From Microbacteriaceae bacterium (GTDB lineage: Bacteria > Actinomycetota > Actinomycetes > Actinomycetales > Microbacteriaceae): 10,304 nt of DNA. This document shows positions 1 through 8,373 of the stretch, in pieces. A program made the position numbers and the translations under genes. Positions within the stretch are counted from its first letter, which is position 1. Each line of letters starts with the position of its first letter. The DNA is taken from the NCBI GenBank assembly GCA_030840185.1, contig JAUZFY010000055.1:1-10304 (forward strand). Direction: 5' to 3'. The notes under the pieces were generated by a model. It saw only the letters and a list, made by a program, of their open reading frames with translations. It had not been told where the DNA came from and made no database searches.

Positions 1-880
<880 letters not shown>

Positions 881-884
881 CGAA

Positions 885-892
885 GTCTCCTT
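885..892 (-). promoter_or_regulatory. Shine-Dalgarno site of fbaA
   Basis: The minus strand reads AAGGAGACTTCG directly before the ATG at 880, a near-perfect ribosome binding site with six nucleotides between AAGGAG and the start. This fixes the fbaA start. It contrasts with most other genes here, which lack such a site and look leaderless. Confidence 0.85.
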
Positions 893-933
893 ATTAGCGT
901 GCCGGGTCAGGCGACCGCGGTGAGGTTTAAAGA

Positions 934-939
934 AGTCTA
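934..939 (-). promoter_or_regulatory. Candidate -10 element for fbaA
   Basis: TAGACT on the minus strand fits the actinobacterial TANNNT -10 consensus and would leave a 5' leader of roughly 50 nt that includes the strong ribosome binding site. I see no good -35 hexamer at 16-18 bp, so this is only a candidate. The leader contains no structure I recognise as a riboswitch. Confidence 0.3.
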
Positions 940-999
940 CGGAGTAAGAACCCGCAAACTTTCTTGATTGGGACCGGTTTGGAAACGCCTCCCCGTCGT

Positions 1000-1005
1000 T
1001 AGCCT
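1000..1005 (+). promoter_or_regulatory. -10 element of a leaderless glpX promoter
   Basis: TAGCCT lies exactly six nucleotides before the GTG at 1012, so transcription would begin at or next to the start codon. There is no Shine-Dalgarno sequence. A weak TTTGGA at 978-983 could serve as -35 with a 16-bp spacer. Confidence 0.55.
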
Positions 1006-1011
1006 AGAACG

Positions 1012-1995
1012 GTGGATACAGACACCGGCGCCTTCTCCCTCAGTCCAGATCGCAATCTCGGCATGGAACTCGTTAGGGCGACGGAGGCCGCAGCCATCCG
1101 CGCCGTGCCATTCATCGGACGTGGTGACAAGAACGCGGCCGACGGAGCGGCGGTTGATGCCATGCGCCAATTCCTCGGCACCGTCAATTTCGACGGCCTC
1201 GTCGTGATCGGCGAGGGCGAGAAGGATCACGCGCCGATGCTGTTCAACGGCGAACAGGTCGGCACGGGCCACGGGCCGCCGTGCGACATCGCCGTCGACC
1301 CGATCGACGGGACCTCCCTCACCGCCGCCGGTCGTCAGAACGCGCTGTCGATGATCGCGGTCTCCGACCGCGGCAGCATGTATGACCCGTCGGCGGTCTT
1401 CTATATGGACAAGATCGTTACCGGTCCGGAGGGCCACGGCGTCGTCGACATTCGGCTGCCGATCGCGGAGAACATTCGCGCCCTCGCCAAGGCGAAGCAC
1501 AAGGACGTCGCGGATCTGGTCATCGCCGTGCTTGACCGACCGCGTCACGCCAAGCTGATCGAAGACATTCGCGCCGCAGGCGCCGGAACCCGGTTGCTGC
1601 TCGACGGGGATGTTGCCGGCGGAATCAACGCGGCTCGGTACGACGCCCGCATCGACATGTGTGTCGGCCAGGGCGGCACTCCCGAGGGGATCATCACCGC
1701 TTGCGCACTCAAGGGCCTCGGTGGCTTCATTCAGGCCAAACTGGCCCCTCGCGACGATGATGAGCGACAGAGAGCCATCGATGCGGGTCACGATCTTGAG
1801 CGCATTCTGGAAATTGATGACCTGGTCACGAGCGACAACACCTACTTCGTCGCGACCGGCGTTACCGACGGTCAACTCGTCGGTGGCGTGCGGAAAAAGG
1901 GGCCGATCATCCGAACCGAGAGCATCGTGCTTCGCGGTCGATCCGGCACCATCCGCCGGGTCGTCGCCGACCACCTCGCCGAAAAGTGGTTGTAG
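1012..1995 (+). CDS. glpX: Class II fructose-1,6-bisphosphatase (GlpX)
   Basis: Hydrolyses fructose-1,6-bisphosphate to fructose-6-phosphate and phosphate, the committed step of gluconeogenesis; class II (GlpX) enzymes are the usual FBPase of actinobacteria. The 327-residue product matches the family's usual length of about 330. Visible motifs are GRGDKNAADGAAVDAMR at about 36-52, GEGEKD at 67-72 and the metal/phosphate signature DPIDGTS from residue 96, followed by the GlpX-type GGTPEGIITACALKGLGG segment. The GTG start at 1012 is preferred because TAGCCT lies six nucleotides upstream, as expected for a leaderless message, and the N-terminus DRNLGMELVRATEAAAI matches the family. It is divergent from fbaA. 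Its TAG at 1993-1995 directly abuts the rmuC stop on the other strand, leaving no intergenic terminator. Confidence 0.96.
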   Translation: MDTDTGAFSLSPDRNLGMELVRATEAAAIRAVPFIGRGDKNAADGAAVDAMRQFLGTVNFDGLVVIGEGEKDHAPMLFNGEQVGTGHGPPCDIAVDPIDGTSLTAAGRQNALSMIAVSDRGSMYDPSAVFYMDKIVTGPEGHGVVDIRLPIAENIRALAKAKHKDVADLVIAVLDRPRHAKLIEDIRAAGAGTRLLLDGDVAGGINAARYDARIDMCVGQGGTPEGIITACALKGLGGFIQAKLAPRDDDERQRAIDAGHDLERILEIDDLVTSDNTYFVATGVTDGQLVGGVRKKGPIIRTESIVLRGRSGTIRRVVADHLAEKWL

Positions 1996-3339
1996 TCAGA
2001 TCTGCTCGGATTCCGACTCGAGCGCGGTCACGATCTCCAATTCGGCGACGAGTTCGAACGCCGAGAGATCGCGCGGCATCTCCTCGATCTCCCGCTGGTC
2101 CCCGAGAACTTTGGACTCGTCAAGCAGGTTGAGCTTGCGGGCGGAGGGAAGCACCTGCCGCTCCAGCGAGCCGACAAATCCGTTGAAGTTCTTCACCGTG
2201 CTTTCGATCGAACGGCCGAGCTTTTCCACGTGCTGGGCGAGGGTAGACAGCCGACCATACAGTTCGCGGCTCGTCTCGAACAGCATCTTCGCCTCCTGGG
2301 TCACCACATCCTGTTGCCAGCTGAACGCCACGGTCTTCAACACCGACCAGAGCGTCACCGGGGAGGCGAGGGCGACGCGCTTGCTGAAGGCGTAGTCCAT
2401 GATTCCCGGGTCGGCCTCCATGGCGGAGGCCACGAGGGACTCACTGGGGATGAATGCGATCACGAGTTCCGGAGAGGCATCGAGCCCCGCCCAGTAGGCC
2501 TTGCCACCGAGGGTGTCGATGTGGGCGCGCACCGCTCGAACATGTTGCCTGATGAAGGCTTCCCGCCGGGCCCCCTCCTCACCGGCGGCGGTCAGCGGGA
2601 TCTGGCTGGCCTCGAGGTAGGCGGTGAATGGCACCTTGGCATCGACCGCGATGTTCTTGCCGCCCGGAAGGTGAATGACCATGTCCGGTCGGCCGGCTCC
2701 GGCATCCGAGCTGATGCTTGACTGCACGTCGAAGTCGACCCGCTCGATCAGTCCGGCCGCTTGCACGACGTTGCGAAGTTGGGTTTCCCCCCACACGCCA
2801 CGGGTCGCGTTGTTGCGCAGAGCCGACGCCAGCGACTCGGCGGTCGAGCGCAACCGCTCCTCGGATTCGGTCGCGTTGCGCAATTGTTCGCTGAGCTCGC
2901 CATGCTGAAGGCTGCGCTGAGCTTCGAGTTCGGTCACCTTGAGCTGCATCGAGCGCAGCGACTCCTGCACCGGTGTGAGCGCCTGAAGCACCTTGCTCTC
3001 CCGCTGCTGGCGCTCGGCTTCGGCCGCCTGTTCGCGCCGCTGGCGCTCGGCAAGTTCGCGATACTGCTCCTGCTGTGTGTACACCTGCTCTCGCAGTGCG
3101 CTCGCGGTGGCCTGGATCGCCGCGAGGTCCGAGGTCAGTAGCGCCCGTGCCGCGGCTTCCTCTGCGCGCACCCGGGCCATCGCAATCTCGTGCTGCGATG
3201 CCAGCAGCGCCGGATCGACTCCGGCCGGCACCTCGGCGAGCACATCCGCGCGGCGCGAACGAGCGTACAGAGCGCCGATGACCGCCCCGAGCACTACGCC
3301 GACGGCGAGGCCCAGGAAGAGGGCGATGATTTGGTTCAT
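1996..3339 (-). CDS. rmuC: DNA recombination protein RmuC family
   Basis: RmuC proteins are membrane-anchored, nuclease-fold proteins implicated in limiting recombination at inverted repeats; their biochemical activity is poorly defined. From ATG at 3339 the product is 447 residues. It has one N-terminal membrane segment at about 4-25 (IIALFLGLAVGVVLGAVIGA) followed by RSRR, then a Glu/Gln/Arg-rich coiled coil at about 45-175, then the RmuC domain. That domain shows RGVWGETQL at 180-188, RPDMVIHLP at 217-225 and the conserved VDAKVP at 232-237. A longer frame reaches 3411, but the added 24 residues are Cys/Pro/Gly-rich and would displace the membrane anchor, so 3339 is preferred. No Shine-Dalgarno is seen; CACACT ends six nucleotides before the start. 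The gene is convergent with glpX and divergent from mmsA. Confidence 0.93.
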   Translation of the reverse strand: MNQIIALFLGLAVGVVLGAVIGALYARSRRADVLAEVPAGVDPALLASQHEIAMARVRAEEAAARALLTSDLAAIQATASALREQVYTQQEQYRELAERQRREQAAEAERQQRESKVLQALTPVQESLRSMQLKVTELEAQRSLQHGELSEQLRNATESEERLRSTAESLASALRNNATRGVWGETQLRNVVQAAGLIERVDFDVQSSISSDAGAGRPDMVIHLPGGKNIAVDAKVPFTAYLEASQIPLTAAGEEGARREAFIRQHVRAVRAHIDTLGGKAYWAGLDASPELVIAFIPSESLVASAMEADPGIMDYAFSKRVALASPVTLWSVLKTVAFSWQQDVVTQEAKMLFETSRELYGRLSTLAQHVEKLGRSIESTVKNFNGFVGSLERQVLPSARKLNLLDESKVLGDQREIEEMPRDLSAFELVAELEIVTALESESEQI

Positions 3340-3426
3340 GACGCCAGTGTGACAGCGGGGTGCGACATAGCCGTGAGGGCCGCCGGAGCGTGAACAATAC
3401 GGTGTGCGCAAATCCAGCCCGGTACG

Positions 3427-3439
3427 CCGTGGCCCACGG
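3427..3439. repeat. Perfect 13-bp palindrome at the mmsA promoter, candidate operator
   Basis: CCGTG-GCC-CACGG is a perfect 5-bp inverted repeat with a 3-bp centre. It ends one base before the -10 hexamer of the dehydrogenase gene, so it sits in the -35/-10 spacer, a typical repressor position. No regulator gene is adjacent and I do not recognise the motif. GC-rich palindromes of this size also occur by chance. Confidence 0.35.
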
Positions 3440-3440
3440 T

Positions 3441-3446
3441 TAGCAT
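3441..3446 (+). promoter_or_regulatory. -10 element of a leaderless mmsA promoter
   Basis: TAGCAT ends six nucleotides before the ATG at 3453, the same spacing as at glpX, and no Shine-Dalgarno sequence is present. I see no convincing -35 hexamer, which is common for actinobacterial promoters. Confidence 0.5.
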
Positions 3447-3452
3447 TGCCGC

Positions 3453-4943
3453 ATGGAAATCGTTAATCATTGGCTCAATGGCGTGTCATTCGACGGCGAA
3501 TCGACTCGCACCGCACCCGTGTATGACCCGGCCCGCGGTGTCGTTGCGAGGGAGGTTCGCCTGGCGACGACGTCCGATGTGGATGCCGCGGTCCGGGCGG
3601 CGCGGGCCGCGTTTCCCGAGTGGGCCGAAACCTCTCTCTCCAAGCGGCAGTCGGTGCTCTTCACTTTTCGCGAGCTGCTCAATGCGCGAAAGGACGAGTT
3701 GGCCGCCATCCTCACCTCGGAGCATGGGAAGGTGCTTTCCGATGCTCTGGGGGAGATCGCCCGCGGCCTCGAGGTCGTCGAGTTCGCCACTGGCATTCCG
3801 CACCTGATGAAGGGCGAATACAGCGAGAACGTCTCGACCGGGGTCGACGTGTATTCGACGAGGGAACCGCTCGGTGTTGTCGGCATCATCAGCCCGTTTA
3901 ACTTCCCGGCGATGGTGCCACTCTGGTTCTTCCCGCTCGCGATTGCGGCCGGGAATACCGTGGTGCTCAAGCCGAGCGAGAAGGACCCCTCCGCTTCCGT
4001 GTGGATGGCGAAGCTGTTCCAGGAGGCCGGGCTTCCCGACGGGGTACTCAACGTGCTGCACGGCGACAAGGTCGCGGTCGACGGTCTGCTCCACCACCCC
4101 GATGTCGCGTCCATCTCGTTCGTCGGGTCGACCCCGATCGCCAAGTACATCTACGAGACGGGCGCCGCGAATGGCAAGCGCGTCCAGGCCCTCGGCGGTG
4201 CCAAGAATCACATGCTCGTGCTGCCGGATGCCGACCTCGACCTCGTCGCCGATTCCGCGGTCAATGCGGGATTCGGTTCCGCGGGGGAGCGCTGCATGGC
4301 GATCAGTGTGCTCGTCGTCGTGGAGCCGGTTGCGGATGAACTCGTCGAGAAGATCGCGAAACGGATGTCCGGGCTCACCGTCGGAGACGGCCGCCGCGGT
4401 TGCGACATGGGTCCGCTCATCACGCGGGAGCACCGGGACAGGGTATCCGGCTACATCGACATCGCTATCGAGGACGGCGCGACTGTCGTCGTCGACGGTC
4501 GGGGCGTCGAGGTGAACGGCGAGAGCGACGGGTTCTGGCTTGGACCGACCCTTATCGACTCGGTGCCGACTGAGTCCCGCGTCTATACGGACGAAATTTT
4601 CGGTCCGGTGCTCTCGATCGTGCGGGTCCCGAGCTACGACGCCGGCGTCGCCCTGATCAACCGGTCCCGCTACGGCAACGGCACCGCAATCTTCACCAAC
4701 GACGGCGGGGCGGCGAGACGATTCCAGCGCGAGGTGCAGATCGGCATGGTCGGGATCAACGTGCCGATTCCCGTCCCGGTTGCCTACTACTCGTTCGGCG
4801 GTTGGAAGGACTCCCTGTTCGGCGACTCGAAGGCGTACGGCCCGGATGGCGTCCACTTCTTCACCCGGCAGAAGGCGGTCACCCGGCGGTGGCTGGACCC
4901 GTCGCACGGCGGAATCAACCTGGGCTTTCCCGAAAACAGGTAG
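3453..4943 (+). CDS. mmsA: CoA-acylating methylmalonate-semialdehyde dehydrogenase
   Basis: NAD-dependent, CoA-acylating aldehyde dehydrogenase of the MmsA/IolA type. The family converts methylmalonate semialdehyde to propionyl-CoA in valine breakdown, or malonate semialdehyde to acetyl-CoA in inositol and beta-alanine breakdown. The 496-residue length is normal. Signatures seen: ISPFNFPAMVPLWFFPLAIA, then GNTVVLKPSEKDP (cofactor binding); FVGSTPIAKYIYE; QALGGAKNHMLVLPDAD, where ordinary aldehyde dehydrogenases have the general-base Glu of ELGGK; SAGERCMAIS with catalytic Cys281; EIFGPVLSIVR; and the subgroup ending MVGINVPIPVPVAYYSFGGW. The ATG at 3453 lies six nucleotides after a -10-like TAGCAT. 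It stands alone: no mmsB, branched-chain keto-acid dehydrogenase or iol genes are in the window, so its substrate in vivo cannot be read from context. Confidence 0.94.
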   Translation: MEIVNHWLNGVSFDGESTRTAPVYDPARGVVAREVRLATTSDVDAAVRAARAAFPEWAETSLSKRQSVLFTFRELLNARKDELAAILTSEHGKVLSDALGEIARGLEVVEFATGIPHLMKGEYSENVSTGVDVYSTREPLGVVGIISPFNFPAMVPLWFFPLAIAAGNTVVLKPSEKDPSASVWMAKLFQEAGLPDGVLNVLHGDKVAVDGLLHHPDVASISFVGSTPIAKYIYETGAANGKRVQALGGAKNHMLVLPDADLDLVADSAVNAGFGSAGERCMAISVLVVVEPVADELVEKIAKRMSGLTVGDGRRGCDMGPLITREHRDRVSGYIDIAIEDGATVVVDGRGVEVNGESDGFWLGPTLIDSVPTESRVYTDEIFGPVLSIVRVPSYDAGVALINRSRYGNGTAIFTNDGGAARRFQREVQIGMVGINVPIPVPVAYYSFGGWKDSLFGDSKAYGPDGVHFFTRQKAVTRRWLDPSHGGINLGFPENR

Positions 4944-4958
4944 AGGGGAACTCGGCGG

Positions 4959-5573
4959 CTACAGCGCCATCGGCGCGCGTTCCTCCGCCACGCGCTGGTA
5001 TGTGGGCGACCCGACTACTCCGATGCGGACCGAGGTGAGGTGCGCGAGTTCCTCGATCGAGGAGGCCTCGTGACGCTTCGCTGCGTGCAGGATGATCGCC
5101 GCGCAGGCCTCGGAGTCTGCCAGGGCGTCGTGGTGGGCAAAGTCTTCGAAACCGGCTGCCATCGCCGCGACCGGAAGCCGGTACGAGTCCAGGTTGTAGG
5201 TCTTTCTCGCCACTTTCAGGCTGCACAGATAGCTGAACGATGGCACCTCGATGAGGCTCGCACGGCAGGCGCCGGAGATCACCCCCATGTCGAACCCGGC
5301 GTTGTGCGCCACGAGGTGGTCGCCATCGGCGAAGGCGACGAGGTCCGGCAACTGTTCGCTCCAGAGCGCCGCGTCCGCGACATCCGGAGCCACGATTCCG
5401 TGAATTCGCGTGTTCCACTCGCTGAAGTGGTCGTGGCCGAGCGGGGGCCGGATGAACCAGCTCGCCCGGTCGACGACGAGCCCGTCGCGCACCTTGACCA
5501 GGCCGACGGAGCACGCCGATGCACTGGAGGAATTGGCGGTCTCGAAGTCGATAGCGGTGAAGTTGAGGCCCAT
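4959..5573 (-). CDS. DEDDh 3'-5' exonuclease, DNA polymerase III epsilon-like
   Basis: Predicted two-metal 3'-5' exonuclease of the DnaQ/RNase T fold. The 204-residue product is essentially a single exonuclease domain. Exo I is AIDFET (Asp9, Glu11); the substrate-binding NTRIHGI is at 54-60; Exo II is HNAGFD (Asp95); Exo III is HHDALADSEA (His148, Asp153), so all four DEDDh acids and the histidine are present. There is no BRCT, UvrC-like or helicase domain, unlike some actinobacterial relatives. The ATG at 5573 is forced because an in-frame TGA lies 12 nucleotides upstream; no clear Shine-Dalgarno is visible. It converges on mmsA with a 15-bp gap and is divergent from the SseB-family gene. 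It could be a repair or RNA-processing nuclease rather than the replicative proofreader; that is inference from its stand-alone context. Confidence 0.9.
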   Translation of the reverse strand: MGLNFTAIDFETANSSSASACSVGLVKVRDGLVVDRASWFIRPPLGHDHFSEWNTRIHGIVAPDVADAALWSEQLPDLVAFADGDHLVAHNAGFDMGVISGACRASLIEVPSFSYLCSLKVARKTYNLDSYRLPVAAMAAGFEDFAHHDALADSEACAAIILHAAKRHEASSIEELAHLTSVRIGVVGSPTYQRVAEERAPMAL

Positions 5574-5633
5574 ATGGGCATCGTCTCACGCGCGTCCGAC
5601 CCTTCATCGGGAGCGCGCCGCCGTTGTCGCGGT

Positions 5634-5639
5634 TATTGT
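5634..5639 (+). promoter_or_regulatory. -10 element of a leaderless promoter for the SseB-family gene
   Basis: TATTGT lies six nucleotides before the second of two adjacent ATG codons (5643 and 5646). The six-nucleotide spacing seen at other genes here favours translation from 5646. No convincing -35 is found at the proper distance. Confidence 0.45.
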
Positions 5640-5645
5640 CGAATG

Positions 5646-6044
5646 ATGAATGCGGAAGCGGTGAGACCGCCAACCGAACTCGAGCGAATGATCGTGCTCG
5701 CCGATGCGGGGCGGGCCTCCATGCTCGACGTGCTGGACGTGTTTGCGGCGACACAGGTTGTGGTGCCGAGCGGCACCCAGGTCACCGACAACCTCGACCA
5801 GCTGCAACCGGTGCTCTTCGATGTCGGGGGCGCCTCGATGCTCGCGGTATTCACCCACCTCGACCAGATAGCCGAATTCGGCGAGCTCGCCAGCTTCGCC
5901 CTGTCAATCCAGGGACGCTCGCTGCTCATCTCGATACCGCCGGGCGCCGGAGTGGTCGTCAACCCGTCACGCTCCATCGGGTTCGAGCTGACCCCGGAGG
6001 GTCTCGGCCTGTTCCTCAACGATCTGCGGACGCGGGAGCAGTAA
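5646..6044 (+). CDS. SseB-family protein
   Basis: Small cytosolic protein of 132 residues (133 if the immediately preceding ATG at 5643 is used) resembling the SseB N-terminal domain family, whose function in actinobacteria is not established. Features seen: an N-terminal helix LERMIVLADAG; the strand-rich core TQVVVPSGTQV, QLQPVLFDVGGASMLAVFTHLDQIAEF and GRSLLISIPPGAGVVVNP; and the typical SseB tail GFELTPEGLGLFLNDLR. The paired start codons are resolved by TATTGT, six nucleotides before 5646. The upstream extension of this frame overlaps the exonuclease gene on the other strand and is not coding. Its TAA overlaps the ATG of a short methyltransferase-like remnant (TAATG), implying that the two were once translationally coupled. 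I am confident in the gene and moderately confident in the family. Confidence 0.82.
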   Translation: MNAEAVRPPTELERMIVLADAGRASMLDVLDVFAATQVVVPSGTQVTDNLDQLQPVLFDVGGASMLAVFTHLDQIAEFGELASFALSIQGRSLLISIPPGAGVVVNPSRSIGFELTPEGLGLFLNDLRTREQ

Positions 6045-6142
6045 TGACAGGGCGTGAGCGCTCGCCGGAGCAGGCCAATTCGTTCGGTCGAGCGGTCGAC
6101 GAGTACGAGCGGGCCCGGCTCCCGGCCGCCCCCATAGACTAG
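6044..6142 (+). pseudogene. N-terminal remnant of a class I SAM-dependent methyltransferase
   Basis: A 32-codon frame starts at an ATG overlapping the stop of the SseB-family gene (TAATG) and ends at TAG 6140-6142. The product contains QANSFGRAVDEYERAR followed by LPAAPID. This strongly resembles the N-terminal signature of many actinobacterial class I methyltransferases (roughly SFG-x-A-x-x-Y-x-R-x-RP-x-YP), which precedes a SAM-binding Rossmann domain. Nothing of that domain follows; ychF begins seven nucleotides later. The last codons, ATA GAC TAG, double as the ychF -10 TAGACT. Most likely the gene lost everything after its first ~30 codons by a deletion ending at the ychF promoter. A functional 32-residue peptide, or a chance frame, is possible but less likely. 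Confidence 0.55.
6135..6140 (+). promoter_or_regulatory. -10 element of a leaderless ychF promoter
   Basis: TAGACT ends eight nucleotides before the GTG at 6149, with no Shine-Dalgarno sequence in between (AGGGGCCC). The element is embedded in the final codons of the upstream methyltransferase-like remnant. Confidence 0.5.
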
Positions 6143-6148
6143 GGGCCC

Positions 6149-7222
<1,074 letters not shown>

Positions 7223-7321
7223 TACCTCGCTGGTTGAACATTCCCTGTGTAGTGTCCGCTTCGAAATTCTTTTCCTGGGCTTCGCTTCGTCGCGCGATTT
7301 CGCGGGGCCGGCCGTCGCTTT

Positions 7322-7420
7322 TCCGGAGGATTGCGTCGGCCACGGGTCATCCGCTTGAGTGCCGCCGTGTTTGTGGGAGTTCGGCGTGGTCGCTCTGCTC
7401 GAACTCACTAATCCTCCGGA
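7322..7420. repeat. 11-bp inverted repeat (arms 7322-7332 and 7410-7420)
   Basis: The left arm TCCGGAGGATT and right arm AATCCTCCGGA are perfect reverse complements 77 bp apart. Flanking bases nearly extend the match (TTTT before the left arm, GAAA after the right arm), giving about 14 bp with one insertion. It could bound a small interspersed repeat element; I cannot identify one. Confidence 0.45.
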
Positions 7421-7551
7421 GAAACGGCACAAGCTCGCCGAACCGACGATTTCCGCGATTCGCACGGGTGTTGCGGATGACGAAGAGCAACCTCCCCATT
7501 GAGTAGAAATCGCGTCTTCGAAAGTAGTGCCACGAGCGCGGTCAGGCGCTG

Positions 7552-7557
7552 CAGGAT
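7552..7557 (+). promoter_or_regulatory. Weak -10-like element before the PHP pseudogene
   Basis: CAGGAT ends six nucleotides before the ATG at 7564, the same leaderless spacing as its neighbours, but it has lost the first T of TANNNT. It may be a decayed or weak promoter, consistent with the gene being broken. Confidence 0.3.
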
Positions 7558-7563
7558 GGGGGC

Positions 7564-8372
7564 ATGGATCCTGTCGATGCCCTCAACGAAATCGCTTTCT
7601 GGCTGGAGCGCGAACTCGCGCCGACGTTCAAGGTGCAGGCGTTCCGCAAGGCGGCCCGAGCCATCGGCGAGCTGACGCCGCAGCAACTCGAGGAGAGCGC
7701 CCGAACCGGTCGGCTGAAGAACCTGCCCGGCGTCGCCGCGCGAAGCGTCGAGGTCATCACTCAGGCACTGGGCGGCGCGGTGCCCAACTATCTCGCCAAT
7801 CTGCGCCGCTCCGGTGCCCAGCCGCTCACCGAAGGGGGCAGGGACCTGCACGCGGCCGTGAGCGGAGACCTGCACTCTCACAGCGACTGGTCCGACGGGG
7901 GATCGCCGATCGAGGTGAGATGCTGAGCCGGCTGGATATCGTCGTGGCGAGCGTGCATTCGAAGCTGCGGTCAGACCGGGCGACGATGACCGAACGGATG
8001 CTTCGGGGCGTGAGCAACCCGCATGCCACCGTGCTCGGACACTGCACCGGGCGGATGGTGACCGGGTCCCGCGGCACCCGTCCGCTGTCCGAGTTCGACG
8101 CCGCCCGGGTGTTCGCCGCCTGCGCCGAAAACAACGTGGCGGTCGAGATCAACTCCCGGCCGGAGCGGCAGGACCCGCCGGACGACCTGATCCAGCTTGC
8201 CCTCGACGCCGGCTGCCTGTTCAGCATCGACAGCGATGCGCACGCCCCGGGGCAGCTTGACTTTCTGGCCTACGGCGCCGAGCGCGCCGCGCTGAACCGG
8301 GTGCCGGCCGACCGGATCGTGACCACCTGGCCGCTGGAGTGCCTGCTTGAGTGGTCGCGCGCGGGCCGCTGA
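7564..8372 (+). pseudogene. PHP-domain protein gene (DNA polymerase X C-terminal-like) with internal deletion and frame change
   Basis: The frame from ATG 7564 encodes 120 residues. It has an N-terminal helical/HhH segment (DALNEIAFWLERELAPTFKV, LKNLPGVAARSVEVITQALGG) and then the first PHP metal motif GDLHSHSDWSDG (His104, His106), stopping at TGA 7924-7926. The rest of the PHP domain continues in another frame from about 7917 to 8372: EMLSRLDIVVASVHSKLR, VLGHCTGR and FSIDSDAHAPGQLDF. The family's middle block, with the TDHS and GIEVDI-type metal ligands, is absent; joining the pieces gives about 269 residues against my recollection of roughly 335. So about 65 codons plus a non-multiple of three were lost at 7912-7920, and the trinuclear metal site cannot form. 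An ATG at 7920 overlaps the first frame's stop (ATGCTGA) and could start a 150-residue C-terminal polypeptide. An assembly error is possible but would have to remove some 200 bases. Confidence 0.88.
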
Positions 8373-8373
8373 C

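Larger units (their letters stand above)
7223..7563. other. Gene-less stretch with inverted repeat and repeat-like motifs
   Basis: This 341-bp region between ychF and the broken PHP gene has no reading frame I would defend. It holds an 11-bp perfect inverted repeat, TCCGGAGGATT at 7322-7332 and AATCCTCCGGA at 7410-7420, with 77 bp between the arms, and a small CGCGATTTCGCG hairpin near 7293. Two motifs, CTCGCTGGTTGA...CTTCGAAA at 7227-7266 and TTGAGTAG...CTTCGAAA at 7499-7523, resemble decayed copies of the GGTTGAGTAG...TCGAAACC palindromic repeat I recall from Microbacteriaceae genomes. No terminator with a U-tract is visible after ychF. The region may be a site of past insertion or deletion. 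Confidence 0.5.

Noticed and set aside
937..1974. Minus-strand frame of 345 codons opposite glpX
   Set aside because: Antisense to a full-length, motif-complete GlpX; its composition (rich in Asp, Arg, Val and His) is typical of a shadow frame.
3340..3411. Longer N-terminus for RmuC starting at 3411
   Set aside because: The extra 24 residues would precede the membrane anchor with a Cys/Pro/Gly-rich stretch, unlike the family; the ATG at 3339 starts right before the anchor.
3486..4907. Minus-strand frame of 473 codons opposite mmsA
   Set aside because: Covers almost the whole dehydrogenase on the other strand, has no family motifs and no start signals; explained by codon bias of the real gene.
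4944..4958. Terminator between mmsA and the exonuclease gene
   Set aside because: Only 15 bp, with no inverted repeat or U-tract visible.
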